Source: Collinsella sp. AF02-46-1 (lineage in GTDB: Bacteria > Actinomycetota > Coriobacteriia > Coriobacteriales > Coriobacteriaceae). Taken from it: DNA of 64,000 nt. The DNA lies in assembly GCF_003465825.1 (NCBI RefSeq), contig NZ_QSBV01000007.1, forward strand, positions 37,278 to 101,277. The letters are read 5' to 3'. Below, piece by piece: positions 33,784 through 41,814 of the stretch. Each line of letters starts with the position of its first letter. Position 1 is the first letter of the stretch. The notes under the pieces are model-generated. The model was not told where the DNA came from, did no database searches, and saw only the letters and a list, made by a program, of their open reading frames with translations. A program made the translations under genes and the position numbers.

Positions 33784-33825
33784 TCTGGACTATATTTTGA
33801 AGTATACTTTGAAATATAGTCCAGA
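33784..33825. promoter_or_regulatory. 42-base nested palindrome, operator of the toxin-antitoxin operon
   Basis: TCTGGACTATATTT (33784-33797) and AAATATAGTCCAGA (33812-33825) are perfect 14-base arms. Between them sits a second perfect palindrome, AAGTATACTT (33800-33809). It ends 20 bases before the antitoxin start and contains AT-rich promoter-like sequence, as expected for autoregulation by a Phd/YefM-type antitoxin. Confidence 0.75.
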
Positions 33826-33844
33826 TTATTTTTTGGAGGTCAAA

Positions 33845-34195
33845 ATGTCCCCACTTGTTCTGGAAAAACCGGTGTTTACAAAAGACCAGGTTGTTTCTGC
33901 TACCGAAGCAAGCAAGTCTTTGTCCGCCATTCGTAAACGCGCAAAACGCGCACCACAGTTCATTGCCGATCATAACGATATCGATACCGTGATTATCGAC
34001 TATGCCGCCTATGAGGAAATGTACGGCGCGCTGCAGTATCTGCACGAACTTGAGATAAATCGCATCGCTGCGGATCGAGTCAAGCATGGTCCGCATGAAT
34101 TTGTTTCGTTTGAGGACGCCCTAACTACCGAGGAGCTCGCGGAGTTTGAATCGATGGATCCGGACGCGATCCCCGATGAGGTTCTTTTCGAATGA
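33845..34195 (+). CDS. Phd/YefM-type antitoxin
   Basis: 116 residues from the ATG at 33845, with GGAGG at 33834-33838. The N-terminal half (FTKDQVVSATEASKSLSAIRKRAKRAPQFIADHNDIDTVIIDYAAYEEM) follows the Phd/YefM DNA-binding fold: a first strand, the TEASKSLS helix, then a D-x-V-I strand with the ADHNDIDTVII hairpin. The acidic C-terminal 50 residues (EDALTTEELAEFESMDPDAI) would wrap around the toxin. The next gene overlaps its stop. A strong dyad covers its promoter. Confidence 0.82.
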   Translation: MSPLVLEKPVFTKDQVVSATEASKSLSAIRKRAKRAPQFIADHNDIDTVIIDYAAYEEMYGALQYLHELEINRIAADRVKHGPHEFVSFEDALTTEELAEFESMDPDAIPDEVLFE

Positions 34196-34536
34196 GTGGG
34201 CATTTTGTCGTCGGCTTTTTGAATCGAGACGTCGAGAAGGAATATCAAAAACTAGATGGATCTCAGCGAAGACTTGTCCGTATTGCAGTCGCGAAATTAA
34301 AGACGCGCGCTGATGAAATTGGAACGCCGCTTCACGGCGAGCTTGCCGGCTGCAAAAAGATCAAATGGCGCAATGCAGGACTCCGAATGGTTTTTCGAAT
34401 CCGGGAGGACGGAACGGTTGAGATTGCCGAGATTGTGGCAATAGGGCGGCGGGATCGTTCCGAGGTCTATAAGACGGCCGCGGAGCGTATGTCAATACAA
34501 CCTGCCATGGTTGAATACGACGGAACCCTGAGATGA
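34192..34536 (+). CDS. RelE/ParE-superfamily toxin
   Basis: 114 residues, starting in an ATGA overlap with the antitoxin stop. RelE-fold features: an N-terminal helix (RDVEKEYQKLDGSQRRLVRIAVAKL), the loop with GTPLHGELAGCKKIKWRNAGLRMVFRI, which has the basic residues used for mRNA or gyrase contacts, and the strand EIAEIVAIGRRDRSEVY. The central WRNAGLRMVFRI matches the RelE/YoeB RxxxGxYRxxY-type core. The likely target is ribosome-bound mRNA. The order antitoxin then toxin is the classical one. Confidence 0.85.
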   Translation: MSGHFVVGFLNRDVEKEYQKLDGSQRRLVRIAVAKLKTRADEIGTPLHGELAGCKKIKWRNAGLRMVFRIREDGTVEIAEIVAIGRRDRSEVYKTAAERMSIQPAMVEYDGTLR

Positions 34537-34574
34537 AGAAGGCCGAAGTCCTTTGGGGCTTCGGCCTTCTTTCT
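34537..34574 (+). terminator. Terminator after the toxin gene
   Basis: AGAAGGCCGAAG (34537-34548) and CTTCGGCCTTCT (34559-34570) are perfect 12-base arms followed by TTC. Confidence 0.85.
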
Positions 34575-34614
34575 TGGGGCTGAATTGCACCACAGGTTGA
34601 GCATACGTCAGCGA

Positions 34615-34754
34615 AAACGCCCCAGAGCGAGCAAGGTGACGTGAAAGAGGAGGGCATTGACCTTTTGGTCATGCCCGACGATTGAACGTCAGATTGCCGC
34701 TCTGGGGCGTTTGCAGCGTCGACTAGTTACGCGGTTTAGTAAAACCGCGTAACT
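34615..34754 (-). repeat. 3'-end structured repeat, copy 2 (after dapH)
   Basis: Read on the minus strand, the hairpin GTTACGCGGTTT/AAACCGCGTAAC (34753-34726) directly abuts the dapH stop. It is followed by CGACGCTGC and a 98-base palindrome (34712-34615) with arms AAACGCCCCAGAGCG/CGCTCTGGGGCGTTT, inner stem CTGACG/CGTCAC and an apex of different sequence (GGGCATGACC/GGTCAATGCCC). The segments CGTTCAATCGTCG and CTCCTCTTTC are conserved. Confidence 0.85.
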
Positions 34755-35474
34755 CTACAGCTGGCGCAGGCCCTCTTCCAGGCCGGTCTTGCTGTCGGTC
34801 TGGGCATCGCGCATCTTGATGACGCGGGCGGGAACACCGGCCACGACGGCACCGGCGGGGACGTCCTCGACGCACACGGCGCCGGCGGCAACGACGGCGC
34901 CCTTGCCCACGCGCACGCCCTCCAGGACCACGGCGTTGGCGCCGATCATGACATCATCCTCGATGATAACGGGCGTGGCGCTCGCGGGCTCAACGACGCC
35001 TGCCAGTACGGTGCCGGCGCCGATGTGGCAGTTCTTGCCCACGGTTGCGCGGCCGCCCAGGACGGCGCCCATATCAATCATAGAGCCCTCGCCAATAACG
35101 GAGCCGATGTTGATGATGGCGCCCATCATGATGACGGCGCGGTCGCCGATCTCGACGCGGTCGCGGATGATCGCGCCCGGCTCGATGCGGGCGTTGATGC
35201 CCTTAAGGTCGAGCATGGGGACGGCGGAGTTGCGGCAGTCATTCTCCACGTCGTAGTAGTCGATGGAGTCGGCACTGGCATCGAGGATGGCCTTGAGCTC
35301 ATCCCAGTCGCCAAAGACGGTCTTGCCGCGACGACCGCCGTAGACATGTGCATTGCCCCACTGGACCTTCATGCCCGGCTTCTCGCGCACGTACAGCTTG
35401 ACGGGCGTCTTTTTGGGCGCTGTGGCGATGTAATTGATAATCTCCTGTGCATCCATCTCGGCTGCGTTACTCAT
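34755..35474 (-). CDS. dapH: Tetrahydrodipicolinate N-acetyltransferase
   Basis: 239 residues, the DapH length. The N-terminal helical domain ([21 protein letters not shown], then [22 protein letters not shown]) precedes a left-handed beta-helix built of hexapeptide repeats such as [45 protein letters not shown] and ends in a helix. It acetylates L-2,3,4,5-tetrahydrodipicolinate with acetyl-CoA in the acetylase branch of lysine/DAP synthesis. It is the last gene of the lysA/dapA-dapB-dapH operon, 39 bases after dapB. Confidence 0.93.
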   Translation of the reverse strand: MSNAAEMDAQEIINYIATAPKKTPVKLYVREKPGMKVQWGNAHVYGGRRGKTVFGDWDELKAILDASADSIDYYDVENDCRNSAVPMLDLKGINARIEPGAIIRDRVEIGDRAVIMMGAIINIGSVIGEGSMIDMGAVLGGRATVGKNCHIGAGTVLAGVVEPASATPVIIEDDVMIGANAVVLEGVRVGKGAVVAAGAVCVEDVPAGAVVAGVPARVIKMRDAQTDSKTGLEEGLRQL

Positions 35475-35513
35475 ATGCTGTTTCTCCTTTGCATGGGTAC
35501 GGTAGATACCTGG

Positions 35514-36254
35514 TTAGGCGAACATGACCTGGTCGAAGGTGTAGAAGCCAGGGTCGCGGATGACGAGCTTTTGAGCGGCGGCCAGAGCGCCGTTGACAAA
35601 GATTTGGCGACTCGTGGCACGATGGGTAAGCGTAACCTCCTCGTCCTGGCCAAAGAAGCTCACCTCGTGCACGCCGGCGACGGTGCCGCCGCGCAGCGAG
35701 TGCATACCGATTTCCTTGGGGTCGCGCGCGCCGCACATGCCCTCGCGGCCATAGACGGGGTGGTAGCCCGCCTCGGGCTCAGCTTCGACGATGGCGTCGA
35801 GCAGTAGCTTGGCAGTGCCGCTCGGGGCGTCAACCTTTTGGTTGTGGTGCGTCTCGACGATTTCGCAGTCAAAGCCGGGCAGCTCGCGTGTGGCCTGTGC
35901 TACCAGATGACGCAGGGCTGCGATACCGATGGAGTAATTGCCGGAGTGCATGACGCGGGCGTTCTGACCTAGCTCGCGCAGGCGATCCATCTGCTCGGGT
36001 GTGTAGCCCGTGGTGCCCGAGACCAACGCGGCGCCCGTGCGCTCGACATAGGCGACGACGGCACCGAAGGTCGCAACGTTCGAGAAGTCGATGATGACGT
36101 CGGCTGCCGGGGTGCTCTCGAGCTCGGACAGATCAAAACCGATCTGGGCGACGATATCAAAAACGGGCTGACCGGCGGCGTCGACAACGCCCTCGGCGGT
36201 GGGTCGGATGAGCGAGCCCATGCGGCCCGTTCCCATGATGACGGTCTTAATCAA
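35514..36254 (-). CDS. dapB: 4-hydroxy-tetrahydrodipicolinate reductase
   Basis: 246 residues from a TTG at 36254 that overlaps the dapA stop by 8 bases; GGAG lies 9 bases upstream. The ATG six codons later would cut the first beta strand and is rejected. VIMGTGRMGSLI is the dinucleotide loop. Catalytic region: VETHHNQKVDAPSGTA with the paired His and the Lys. SGTTGYTPEQMDRL and GNYSIGIAAL are further DapB landmarks. It reduces the DapA product with NAD(P)H. The overlap suggests translational coupling with dapA. Confidence 0.93.
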   Translation of the reverse strand: MIKTVIMGTGRMGSLIRPTAEGVVDAAGQPVFDIVAQIGFDLSELESTPAADVIIDFSNVATFGAVVAYVERTGAALVSGTTGYTPEQMDRLRELGQNARVMHSGNYSIGIAALRHLVAQATRELPGFDCEIVETHHNQKVDAPSGTAKLLLDAIVEAEPEAGYHPVYGREGMCGARDPKEIGMHSLRGGTVAGVHEVSFFGQDEEVTLTHRATSRQIFVNGALAAAQKLVIRDPGFYTFDQVMFA

Positions 36255-38556
36255 GCAGACCAGCTCCCTTCAGAGCATCGGTAAGTGCAGCGCGCGTGTC
36301 GTTGGCCATGGGGCATAGCGGCATGCGGTAGTTTGCTTCGATCACACCCATCTGAGCGAGCGCTTCTTTAACGGGGATGGGGTTGACCTCACTAAAGAGG
36401 GCGTTGATGAGCGGCTGGCCGGCAATTTGGATGTCGCGGGCACGTGCCACATTACCGTCCAGATAGGCACGGCACATGTCATGCACGAGCTGCGGCTGAA
36501 CGTCGGCCCACACGCTGATGGTGCCCGAGGCGCCCAGGCTCATGAGCGGCACGGTGAGCGCGTCCTCGCCCGAGTACATGCGGAAGTCGTCGGACAGCAG
36601 GTGGGCAATCTTGGCCGCATAGGCGACGTTGCCCGAGGCTTCCTTAATACCCATGATGTTGGGGTGTGCGGCCAAGCGCTCTACATTGCGCTCGCTGATG
36701 CTGCAGCCGCAGCGGCCGGGGATGTTGTACAGGATGCAGGGGATGTCCACGGCGTCGGCGACGGTCTTAAAGTGCCGATAGATACCCTCTTCATTGGACT
36801 TGTTGTAGTAGGGGGTAATGAGCAGCAGGCCGTCGGCTCCCAGGCCCTGGTAGGTGAGCGACTTGGTGAGCATCGTCTGCGTGGAGTTAGAGCCCGAGCC
36901 GGCAATGACGGGGACGCGGCCTGCAACTTGCTTGACCACGGCGGCGACAACGGAGTTGTCCTCGTCATCGGTCATCGTGGCGCTCTCGCCGGTGGTGCCC
37001 AGGGTGAGAATGGCGTCGGTGCCATTCTGCAGGTGGAAATCGACCAGGCGCTCGAGCGCGTCGAAGTCGACGCTGCCGTCCTTTTTAAACGGCGTAACCA
37101 GGGCGACGATCGAGCCCTCGAGGTTGCGGACATCCATATTCTTCTCCTTCGCTTCTGCGATCTGGATGCGTTTGTTCCATTGGGCGGCGACGGCCAAGCG
37201 TTCGTCCTGGGCGCGACGACGGGCGCTTTCGGCGCGTGACTTTGCCAGCAGCTCGCGGCCGCACGGCAGCACGTCGAGCGTGGCAAAATAATCGCCCGGG
37301 CGCTCGGCGCGACGAATGAGATCTGCCGAGCCGTCGGGGCGCAGCAATACCTCGGCGGAGCGCAGACGGCCGTTGTAGTTGTAGCCCATGGAGTAGCCAT
37401 GCGCGCCGGTATCGTGGATCACGAGCACATCACCCATGTCGATCTGCGGCAGCTCGCGGTCGATGGCGAACTTATCGTTGTTCTCGCACAGATTACCCGT
37501 GATGTCGTAGGTGTCCGTAACGGGCGCTGTGGTCTTGTCGGCGCCACCCGGCTGGCCCATCACCGTGATGTGGTGGTAGGCACCATACATGGCAGGGCGG
37601 ATCAGGTCGACGGCGCTTGCGTCGACACCGATATAGTCCTTGTAGATCTGCTTCTCGTGGATGGCCTTGGTGACCAGGCAGCCGTAGGGCCCCATCATAA
37701 AGCGGCCCATCTCGGTGCAGATGGCCACATCGCCCATGCCGGCAGGAACCAGGATCTCGTCGTATGCCGCGTGTACGCCTTCGCCGATGGCGTGAATGTC
37801 GTTGGCCTGCTGCTCGGGCAGATAGGGGATACCGACGCCGCCGGACAGATTGATGAAGGCGACATGTGCGCCGGTCTCGCGCTCCAGGCGCACGGCAAGC
37901 TCAAAGAGGATGCGCGCGAGCTTGGGGTAGTAGTCGTTGGTGACGGTGTTGCTGGCAAGGAATGCGTGGATGCCAAAGTTTTCGGCGCCCTTGGCCTTGA
38001 GCATGCGGAAGGCCTCGAAGAGCTGCTCGGTGGTCATGCCGTATTTGGAGTCGCCGGGGTTATCCATGATGCCGTTGGAGAGCTGGAACAAGCCGCCCGG
38101 ATTAAAGCGGCAGCTGACCGTCTTGGGGATGGGGCCTGCAACGCGCTCAAAGAACTCAATGTGGCTGATGTCATCAAAGTTGACGATGGCGCCCAGCTTG
38201 TCGGCGAGCTCAAAGTCCGCTGCCGGCGTGTCGTTGGACGAGAACATGATGTCGTGTCCCGTGATGCCCAGCGAGCGGGCGATCATGAGCTCGGTATAGC
38301 TCGAGCAATCGCAGCCGCAGCCGTATTCGTTGAGAATGGAGATGAGCGCCGGGTTGGGATTGGCCTTGACGGCAAAGTATTCCTTAAAGCCCGGGTTCCA
38401 TGCAAAGGCGTCGCGCACTTCTTGCATGTTGCGGCGGATGCCCGCCTCGTCGTATAGATGAAACGGCGTAGGGAACTGCTCGACGATATGCTCGAGCGTC
38501 TCCTTGTCCACAAACGGCCGCTTGGCCGCATATGCCTCGTTGGGGGTCAATGCCAT
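36247..38556 (-). CDS. lysA-dapA: Fused diaminopimelate decarboxylase and dihydrodipicolinate synthase (LysA-DapA)
   Basis: 769 residues in one open frame. Residues 1-470 are LysA: PLP Lys in EYFAVKANPN, INLSGGVGIPY, and HDTGAHGYSMGYNYNGRLR with the conserved Ala-His and Tyr. A charged linker (about 445-473: SRAESARRRAQDERL...) leads to DapA, which starts at Met at 37137: GSIVALVTPFKKDGSVDFDAL, LTLGTTGESATM, Schiff-base Lys in MGIKEASGN, and YNIPGRCG. DapA would form 296 residues on its own. An internal AAGGAG (37144-37149) six bases before that Met suggests DapA is also made separately. LysA catalyses the last lysine step, DapA the first. A lysine riboswitch precedes the gene. Confidence 0.92.
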   Translation of the reverse strand: MALTPNEAYAAKRPFVDKETLEHIVEQFPTPFHLYDEAGIRRNMQEVRDAFAWNPGFKEYFAVKANPNPALISILNEYGCGCDCSSYTELMIARSLGITGHDIMFSSNDTPAADFELADKLGAIVNFDDISHIEFFERVAGPIPKTVSCRFNPGGLFQLSNGIMDNPGDSKYGMTTEQLFEAFRMLKAKGAENFGIHAFLASNTVTNDYYPKLARILFELAVRLERETGAHVAFINLSGGVGIPYLPEQQANDIHAIGEGVHAAYDEILVPAGMGDVAICTEMGRFMMGPYGCLVTKAIHEKQIYKDYIGVDASAVDLIRPAMYGAYHHITVMGQPGGADKTTAPVTDTYDITGNLCENNDKFAIDRELPQIDMGDVLVIHDTGAHGYSMGYNYNGRLRSAEVLLRPDGSADLIRRAERPGDYFATLDVLPCGRELLAKSRAESARRRAQDERLAVAAQWNKRIQIAEAKEKNMDVRNLEGSIVALVTPFKKDGSVDFDALERLVDFHLQNGTDAILTLGTTGESATMTDDEDNSVVAAVVKQVAGRVPVIAGSGSNSTQTMLTKSLTYQGLGADGLLLITPYYNKSNEEGIYRHFKTVADAVDIPCILYNIPGRCGCSISERNVERLAAHPNIMGIKEASGNVAYAAKIAHLLSDDFRMYSGEDALTVPLMSLGASGTISVWADVQPQLVHDMCRAYLDGNVARARDIQIAGQPLINALFSEVNPIPVKEALAQMGVIEANYRMPLCPMANDTRAALTDALKGAGLLD

Positions 38557-38569
38557 GTCCCGTAAACCT

Positions 38570-38634
38570 CGCTATCCAGACGGCGCCATCGGCGCATCGA
38601 ATCCGCATAGCGTGGACCCCATGTCCGGATAGCG
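38570..38634 (-). promoter_or_regulatory. Expression platform stem of the lysine riboswitch
   Basis: On the minus-strand RNA the 12-base segment at 38634-38623 (CGCTATCCGGAC) pairs with 38581-38570 (GTCTGGATAGCG), one G-T. The second arm ends at the GAGG that precedes the lysA start. This stem could sequester the ribosome binding region, pointing to translational control. Confidence 0.65.
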
Positions 38635-38639
38635 CTCCC

Positions 38640-38800
38640 GCATTGCTGCAGACAGTCCTGCGGGTGTTTCCCACAGGCCCACCAGGCTTTTCGTGCCTGA
38701 AAAACCCAGTTCGGCGGGTTTCGCCTCCCCACGGGGTCAAAGCCTGCCGGCTCGCCCGCGGCTCTTCGTGCCCGCGCCTCTATCAAGTGGTAAAGACCCT
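38640..38800 (-). promoter_or_regulatory. Lysine riboswitch aptamer
   Basis: Read on the minus strand, GATAGAGGCGCGG (38784 downward), GGGGAGGCGAAACC, CGCCGAACTGGG and the 3' GGACTGTC (ending 38651) follow the L-box consensus known from B. subtilis lysC: GATAGAGGTGCG, GAAAGGGG, CGCCGAAG and GGCTGTC. GATAG pairs with CTGTC to form P1. It lies 95-230 bases upstream of the lysA-dapA start, in the correct orientation. Confidence 0.85.
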
Positions 38801-38935
38801 ACCACGTTGCACTTTACCAAACAAGAGTATTCGTATATAACGTTTAAAAAATGCAGGGATATGCTGGAAACAAGGGCGTCATAATTCTGCATCAAAATAG
38901 TGTGTGAATGGATATGCCCCATGAAAGGATCCTTT

Positions 38936-40123
38936 ATGACCGAGCTCCAAGAACTTCGTCGCTATCGTCGCGACCTGCATCGCATTCCGGAGCTCGATTT
39001 CGATCTTCCTCAAACCATAGCCTATATCGAGGGCGTGCTCGCCTCGCTTGCCTGTGAAGTGACCCATCCCTGTCCCAGCTGTGTTTGTGCTTTCTTCGAC
39101 GCTGGCACAGGCGCCGCGCATGCCACGGCGATTCGCGCCGATATGGACGCGCTGCCCATCGCGGAGGCGACGGGAGCGGCCTTTGCCTCGACGCATCCCG
39201 GCAAGATGCATGCTTGCGGCCACGATGGACACATGGCCATGGCGCTTGCCGCCGCGACGTATGTCGACCGTACGATTCGCGAACAGCCGGGCGCCATTAG
39301 GCGCAATGTTCTCTTTGTGTTCCAGCCGGCCGAGGAAACGACCGGTGGTGCCAAGACGGTATGCGAGAGTGGTGTATTCGAGCGCTATGGGGCCGACCGC
39401 ATTTTTGGCTTCCATGTGTGGCCCGATCTGCCTGCCGGCACGTTGGCGAGTTGTTCCGGTCCGCTGCTGGCGCGTTCGAGCGAGACGCATATCCATATTC
39501 ACGGTACGAGCATCCACATCGCTAAGACCTATGGTGTGCCGGTTGGGGAGTCGCACGATGCCGCGTTGGCGGCAGCAAAGTTTTTGGTTGCCGAGCGCGA
39601 GCTGATGGACGAGCTGGGCACCGACGAGCCCTGTATCGGTAAGTTTGGTCTGCTGCAGGCCGGTACGGTTTGTAACGCGGTAGCGGGGGAGGCCCATGTG
39701 GCCGGAAGCCTGCGTGTGTTTACGGACGACATGTTCGACCGGGCGCGCGAAGGCGTGCGTCGTGTGCTGGACGATGCCTGTGCCGCAACGGGCTGCACGT
39801 ACGATCTCGACTTTGCCGAGGGCTATCCGCCGGTCGACAACGACCCCGAGTTGTTTGCTCGAATCGCGCCTGCTCTGCCCGACTTACAGCTCGTGGACGA
39901 GCCGCTGCTGATTGCCGAGGACTTTGCCTTCTATCAGCGCCATCTGCCGGGCGTGTTTTTCCTGCTGGGCACGGGCGCGCCTGCCGGCCAAGATAACCCG
40001 AGCGATTCGGATGGCTGTCCCGCCTATGCCACGAGCGCCCTTCACACTGATACCATGCTCTTTGACGAGGAAATCCTGCTCAAAGGCCTCGATGTCTACA
40101 AACGATTACTTTCGCTTGACTAA
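38936..40123 (+). CDS. M20 family amidohydrolase, likely N-acetyldiaminopimelate deacetylase
   Basis: 395 residues from the ATG at 38936, with GAAAGGA upstream. M20D features: RRDLHRIPELDFDLPQT, metal ligands in HACGHDGH (residues 92-99, including the catalytic bimetal Asp), the Glu pair of QPAEETTGGA, and late GTGAPAGQDN with the final His in SALHTD. The family includes IAA-amino acid hydrolases, hippuricases and the N-acetyl-DAP deacetylase of the acetylase lysine pathway. Position divergent from the lysA-dapA/dapB/dapH operon favours the DAP role, though a general N-acyl amino acid hydrolase cannot be excluded. Confidence 0.85.
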   Translation: MTELQELRRYRRDLHRIPELDFDLPQTIAYIEGVLASLACEVTHPCPSCVCAFFDAGTGAAHATAIRADMDALPIAEATGAAFASTHPGKMHACGHDGHMAMALAAATYVDRTIREQPGAIRRNVLFVFQPAEETTGGAKTVCESGVFERYGADRIFGFHVWPDLPAGTLASCSGPLLARSSETHIHIHGTSIHIAKTYGVPVGESHDAALAAAKFLVAERELMDELGTDEPCIGKFGLLQAGTVCNAVAGEAHVAGSLRVFTDDMFDRAREGVRRVLDDACAATGCTYDLDFAEGYPPVDNDPELFARIAPALPDLQLVDEPLLIAEDFAFYQRHLPGVFFLLGTGAPAGQDNPSDSDGCPAYATSALHTDTMLFDEEILLKGLDVYKRLLSLD

Positions 40124-40137
40124 GGCGTGAAGGACTA

Positions 40138-40214
40138 TTTGTTCTAGAAAACACGAACAAACGTACGATATAATAGAGATATAAGTCTATAGAAACGTTT
40201 GACGTTACTAACGT
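40138..40214 (+). promoter_or_regulatory. Promoter and operators of the HigBA operon
   Basis: TATAAT is at 40169-40174. TTTGTTC (40138-40144) and GAACAAA (40155-40161) form a dyad over the -35 region, and ACGTTA/TAACGT (40202-40207/40209-40214) forms a 13-base palindrome 11 bases before the toxin start. Either may be bound by the HigA-type antitoxin. Confidence 0.55.
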
Positions 40215-40225
40215 AAGGCGATACT

Positions 40226-40507
40226 ATGATTGCATCGTATAAAGATGAGGATACCGAACGCTTTGCCATGGGTGTGCGGGTCAGGAGGTTCGTGCCCTTT
40301 GAGCGCGTTGCGCTGAGGAAGATTCGCCAACTGCAGGTTTGTGCTTCGCTTGATGATCTTCGCGTTCCGCCGGGCAACCGCCTGGAAGCTTTGAAGGGCG
40401 ATCGTGCCGGTCAATATAGCATCCGTGTTAACGAGCGCTATCGGGTCTGTTTTGAGTGGAGACAGGAGATGGCTTGGAATGTCGAAATCGTCGATTATCA
40501 CAAGTGA
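40226..40507 (+). CDS. HigB-type (RelE superfamily) toxin
   Basis: 93 residues. The motif order VPFERVALRKIRQLQVCASLDDLRVPPGNRLEALKGDRAGQYSIRVNERYRVCFEW matches the plasmid-maintenance killer family (PF05015): PPGNRLE.L.GD, then Q.SIRVN..YR.CF. These toxins cut mRNA in the ribosomal A site. Toxin first, antitoxin second is the higBA order. The antitoxin gene overlaps the last 29 bases. Confidence 0.88.
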   Translation: MIASYKDEDTERFAMGVRVRRFVPFERVALRKIRQLQVCASLDDLRVPPGNRLEALKGDRAGQYSIRVNERYRVCFEWRQEMAWNVEIVDYHK

Positions 40508-40820
40508 TGAGACCTCGTCCGATTTGCTGTCGCCAGTGACTCCTGGTGAGCTTCTCAAAGAGGAGTTTCTTGTTCCCATGGGCATTTCTCAATATCGCCT
40601 TGCGAAAGAGACCGGGATTCCGGCTCAGCGTATCGGGCAGATTGTCTTGGGAAAACGTCGCGTGACGGCCGACACCGACCTCCGTCTTTGCCGTTATTTT
40701 GGCCTGACGGATGGTTATTGGCTGCGCGCTCAGGTGGCGTTTGACCTTGAGGCCGAGAAAAGGCGGATCGAACCGGAACTCGATAAGATCGTTCCTGTTC
40801 AGCAGGCCATTGCGCTGTAG
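40479..40820 (+). CDS. HigA-type antitoxin (XRE family)
   Basis: 113 residues from the ATG at 40479, inside the end of the toxin gene. LSPVTPGELLKEEFLVPMGISQYRLAKETGIPAQRIGQIVLGKRRVTADTDLRL is the classical HigA/VapI helix-turn-helix, with RYFGLTDGYWLRAQVAFDLE following. It neutralises HigB and represses the operon. An N-terminal extension of about 15 polar residues precedes the domain. The ribosome binding site for this ATG is weak, so coupling to toxin translation is likely. Confidence 0.88.
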   Translation: MSKSSIITSDETSSDLLSPVTPGELLKEEFLVPMGISQYRLAKETGIPAQRIGQIVLGKRRVTADTDLRLCRYFGLTDGYWLRAQVAFDLEAEKRRIEPELDKIVPVQQAIAL

Positions 40821-40849
40821 TGCTCAGAGATGATGGGGGTGGCGTGACG

Positions 40850-41173
40850 ATGGAACGACGCCGACAGTCTGCCGTATATAGTCCGGGTGGATGCGGATGC
40901 GGTTTGCTGCTGCTTCCGGTCATCGCTGTGAGCATTGGCGTGATGTTTGTGTTTGCTGGGCTGGCTGCGGCGGCACTCGTACTGTTTATCACTGCCATCG
41001 GCGTGACGATTTGGCTCTGCCGCAATCGCGGGCAACGCCGTGCCGACGGTAAAACCAATGTCGGCTGGGTCGTATTCCTGATCATTGCGTACCCGCTGAG
41101 TGTCAGCTACCTGGTGTTCTTTGCCCTGTTGATGATCAGTGCCTTTACCGGGAAATCCGTCACGGTGGGTTGA
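40850..41173 (+). CDS. Small membrane protein of unknown function
   Basis: 107 residues from the ATG at 40850 (a GTG two codons earlier is possible), with GGGGGTGG upstream. A Gly/Cys-rich start (SPGGCGCGLLLLPVIAV) leads into two tightly spaced helices, a basic loop (CRNRGQRRADGKTN) and a third helix pair (VGWVVFLIIAYPLSVSYLVFFALLM). No family is recognised. It is 24 bases after higA but probably an independent gene. Confidence 0.65.
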   Translation: MERRRQSAVYSPGGCGCGLLLLPVIAVSIGVMFVFAGLAAAALVLFITAIGVTIWLCRNRGQRRADGKTNVGWVVFLIIAYPLSVSYLVFFALLMISAFTGKSVTVG

Positions 41174-41278
41174 TGCGCTGCCAGCAGACGGTCACGCAAA
41201 GTGCGTTTGCTCGGCGTCTGGATAGCTGCATTGGCCGTTTACCGCAACCTTAGCTCTCAGCTAATGAATTCAAATTCA

Positions 41279-41332
41279 ATCCTTCCTACGATGTGCTGTG
41301 TGCCGGCACGGTAGCCGGATCGTAGGAAGGAT
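41279..41332 (+). promoter_or_regulatory. Hairpin that covers the ribosome binding site of the FxLYD gene
   Basis: ATCCTTCCTACGAT (41279-41292) and ATCGTAGGAAGGAT (41319-41332) are perfect 14-base arms around a 26-base loop that itself contains TGCCGGCA. The second arm includes the Shine-Dalgarno AGGAAGG (41324-41330), and the ATG is at 41338. If it folds in mRNA, translation would be off by default. Confidence 0.7.
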
Positions 41333-41337
41333 GAATA

Positions 41338-41781
41338 ATGGCAAAAGAGGGAAAGAAGCCGATCGGCAAGATTGTCCTAGGCGTCATCGTGGTGCTGGTT
41401 ATCGTCGGTGCCGTGGGCTCTATGGGTGGCAATTCAACCGATTCGTCTGCGAGCGATTCGGCAAAACCTGCCGAGGCGACACAGCAGGCTGAGGAGCAAA
41501 AAGAATCGCAAGAACCGTATACCATTGCTGACGAGGCTGAAGACACCTCCAGTCAGTTTGCCTATAAGATCACGGGCACGCTGACCAATAACACGGACAA
41601 GGAAAAGAGCTACATTCAGATTGAGTATGTTCTGTATGATGCCGATGGCAACCAGGTTGGAACGGCTCTTGCAAACACCAATCATCTGAAGGCGGGCGGC
41701 TCCTGGAAGTTCGAGGCGCTGGGTACGGTGTCTCCCGACCAGGTTGCTAGCTGGGAGCGTTCGGACGTAAGCGGTTTCTAG
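41338..41781 (+). CDS. FxLYD-domain membrane-anchored protein
   Basis: 147 residues. A single N-terminal helix (KIVLGVIVVLVIVGAVGSMGG, residues about 11-31) without a lipobox anchors the protein. A Ser/Ala/Glu/Gln-rich linker follows, then the C-terminal beta-sandwich domain of about 80 residues: ITGTLTNNTDKEKSYIQIEYVLYDADGNQVGTALANTNHLKAGGSWKFEA. That is the FxLYD/DUF3426-like pattern found in many extracellular proteins. Function unknown. Its ribosome binding site is inside a perfect inverted repeat. Confidence 0.8.
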   Translation: MAKEGKKPIGKIVLGVIVVLVIVGAVGSMGGNSTDSSASDSAKPAEATQQAEEQKESQEPYTIADEAEDTSSQFAYKITGTLTNNTDKEKSYIQIEYVLYDADGNQVGTALANTNHLKAGGSWKFEALGTVSPDQVASWERSDVSGF

Positions 41782-41814
41782 CATGTTGCATGCACTTGGG
41801 GGAGGTGAAGTCGT

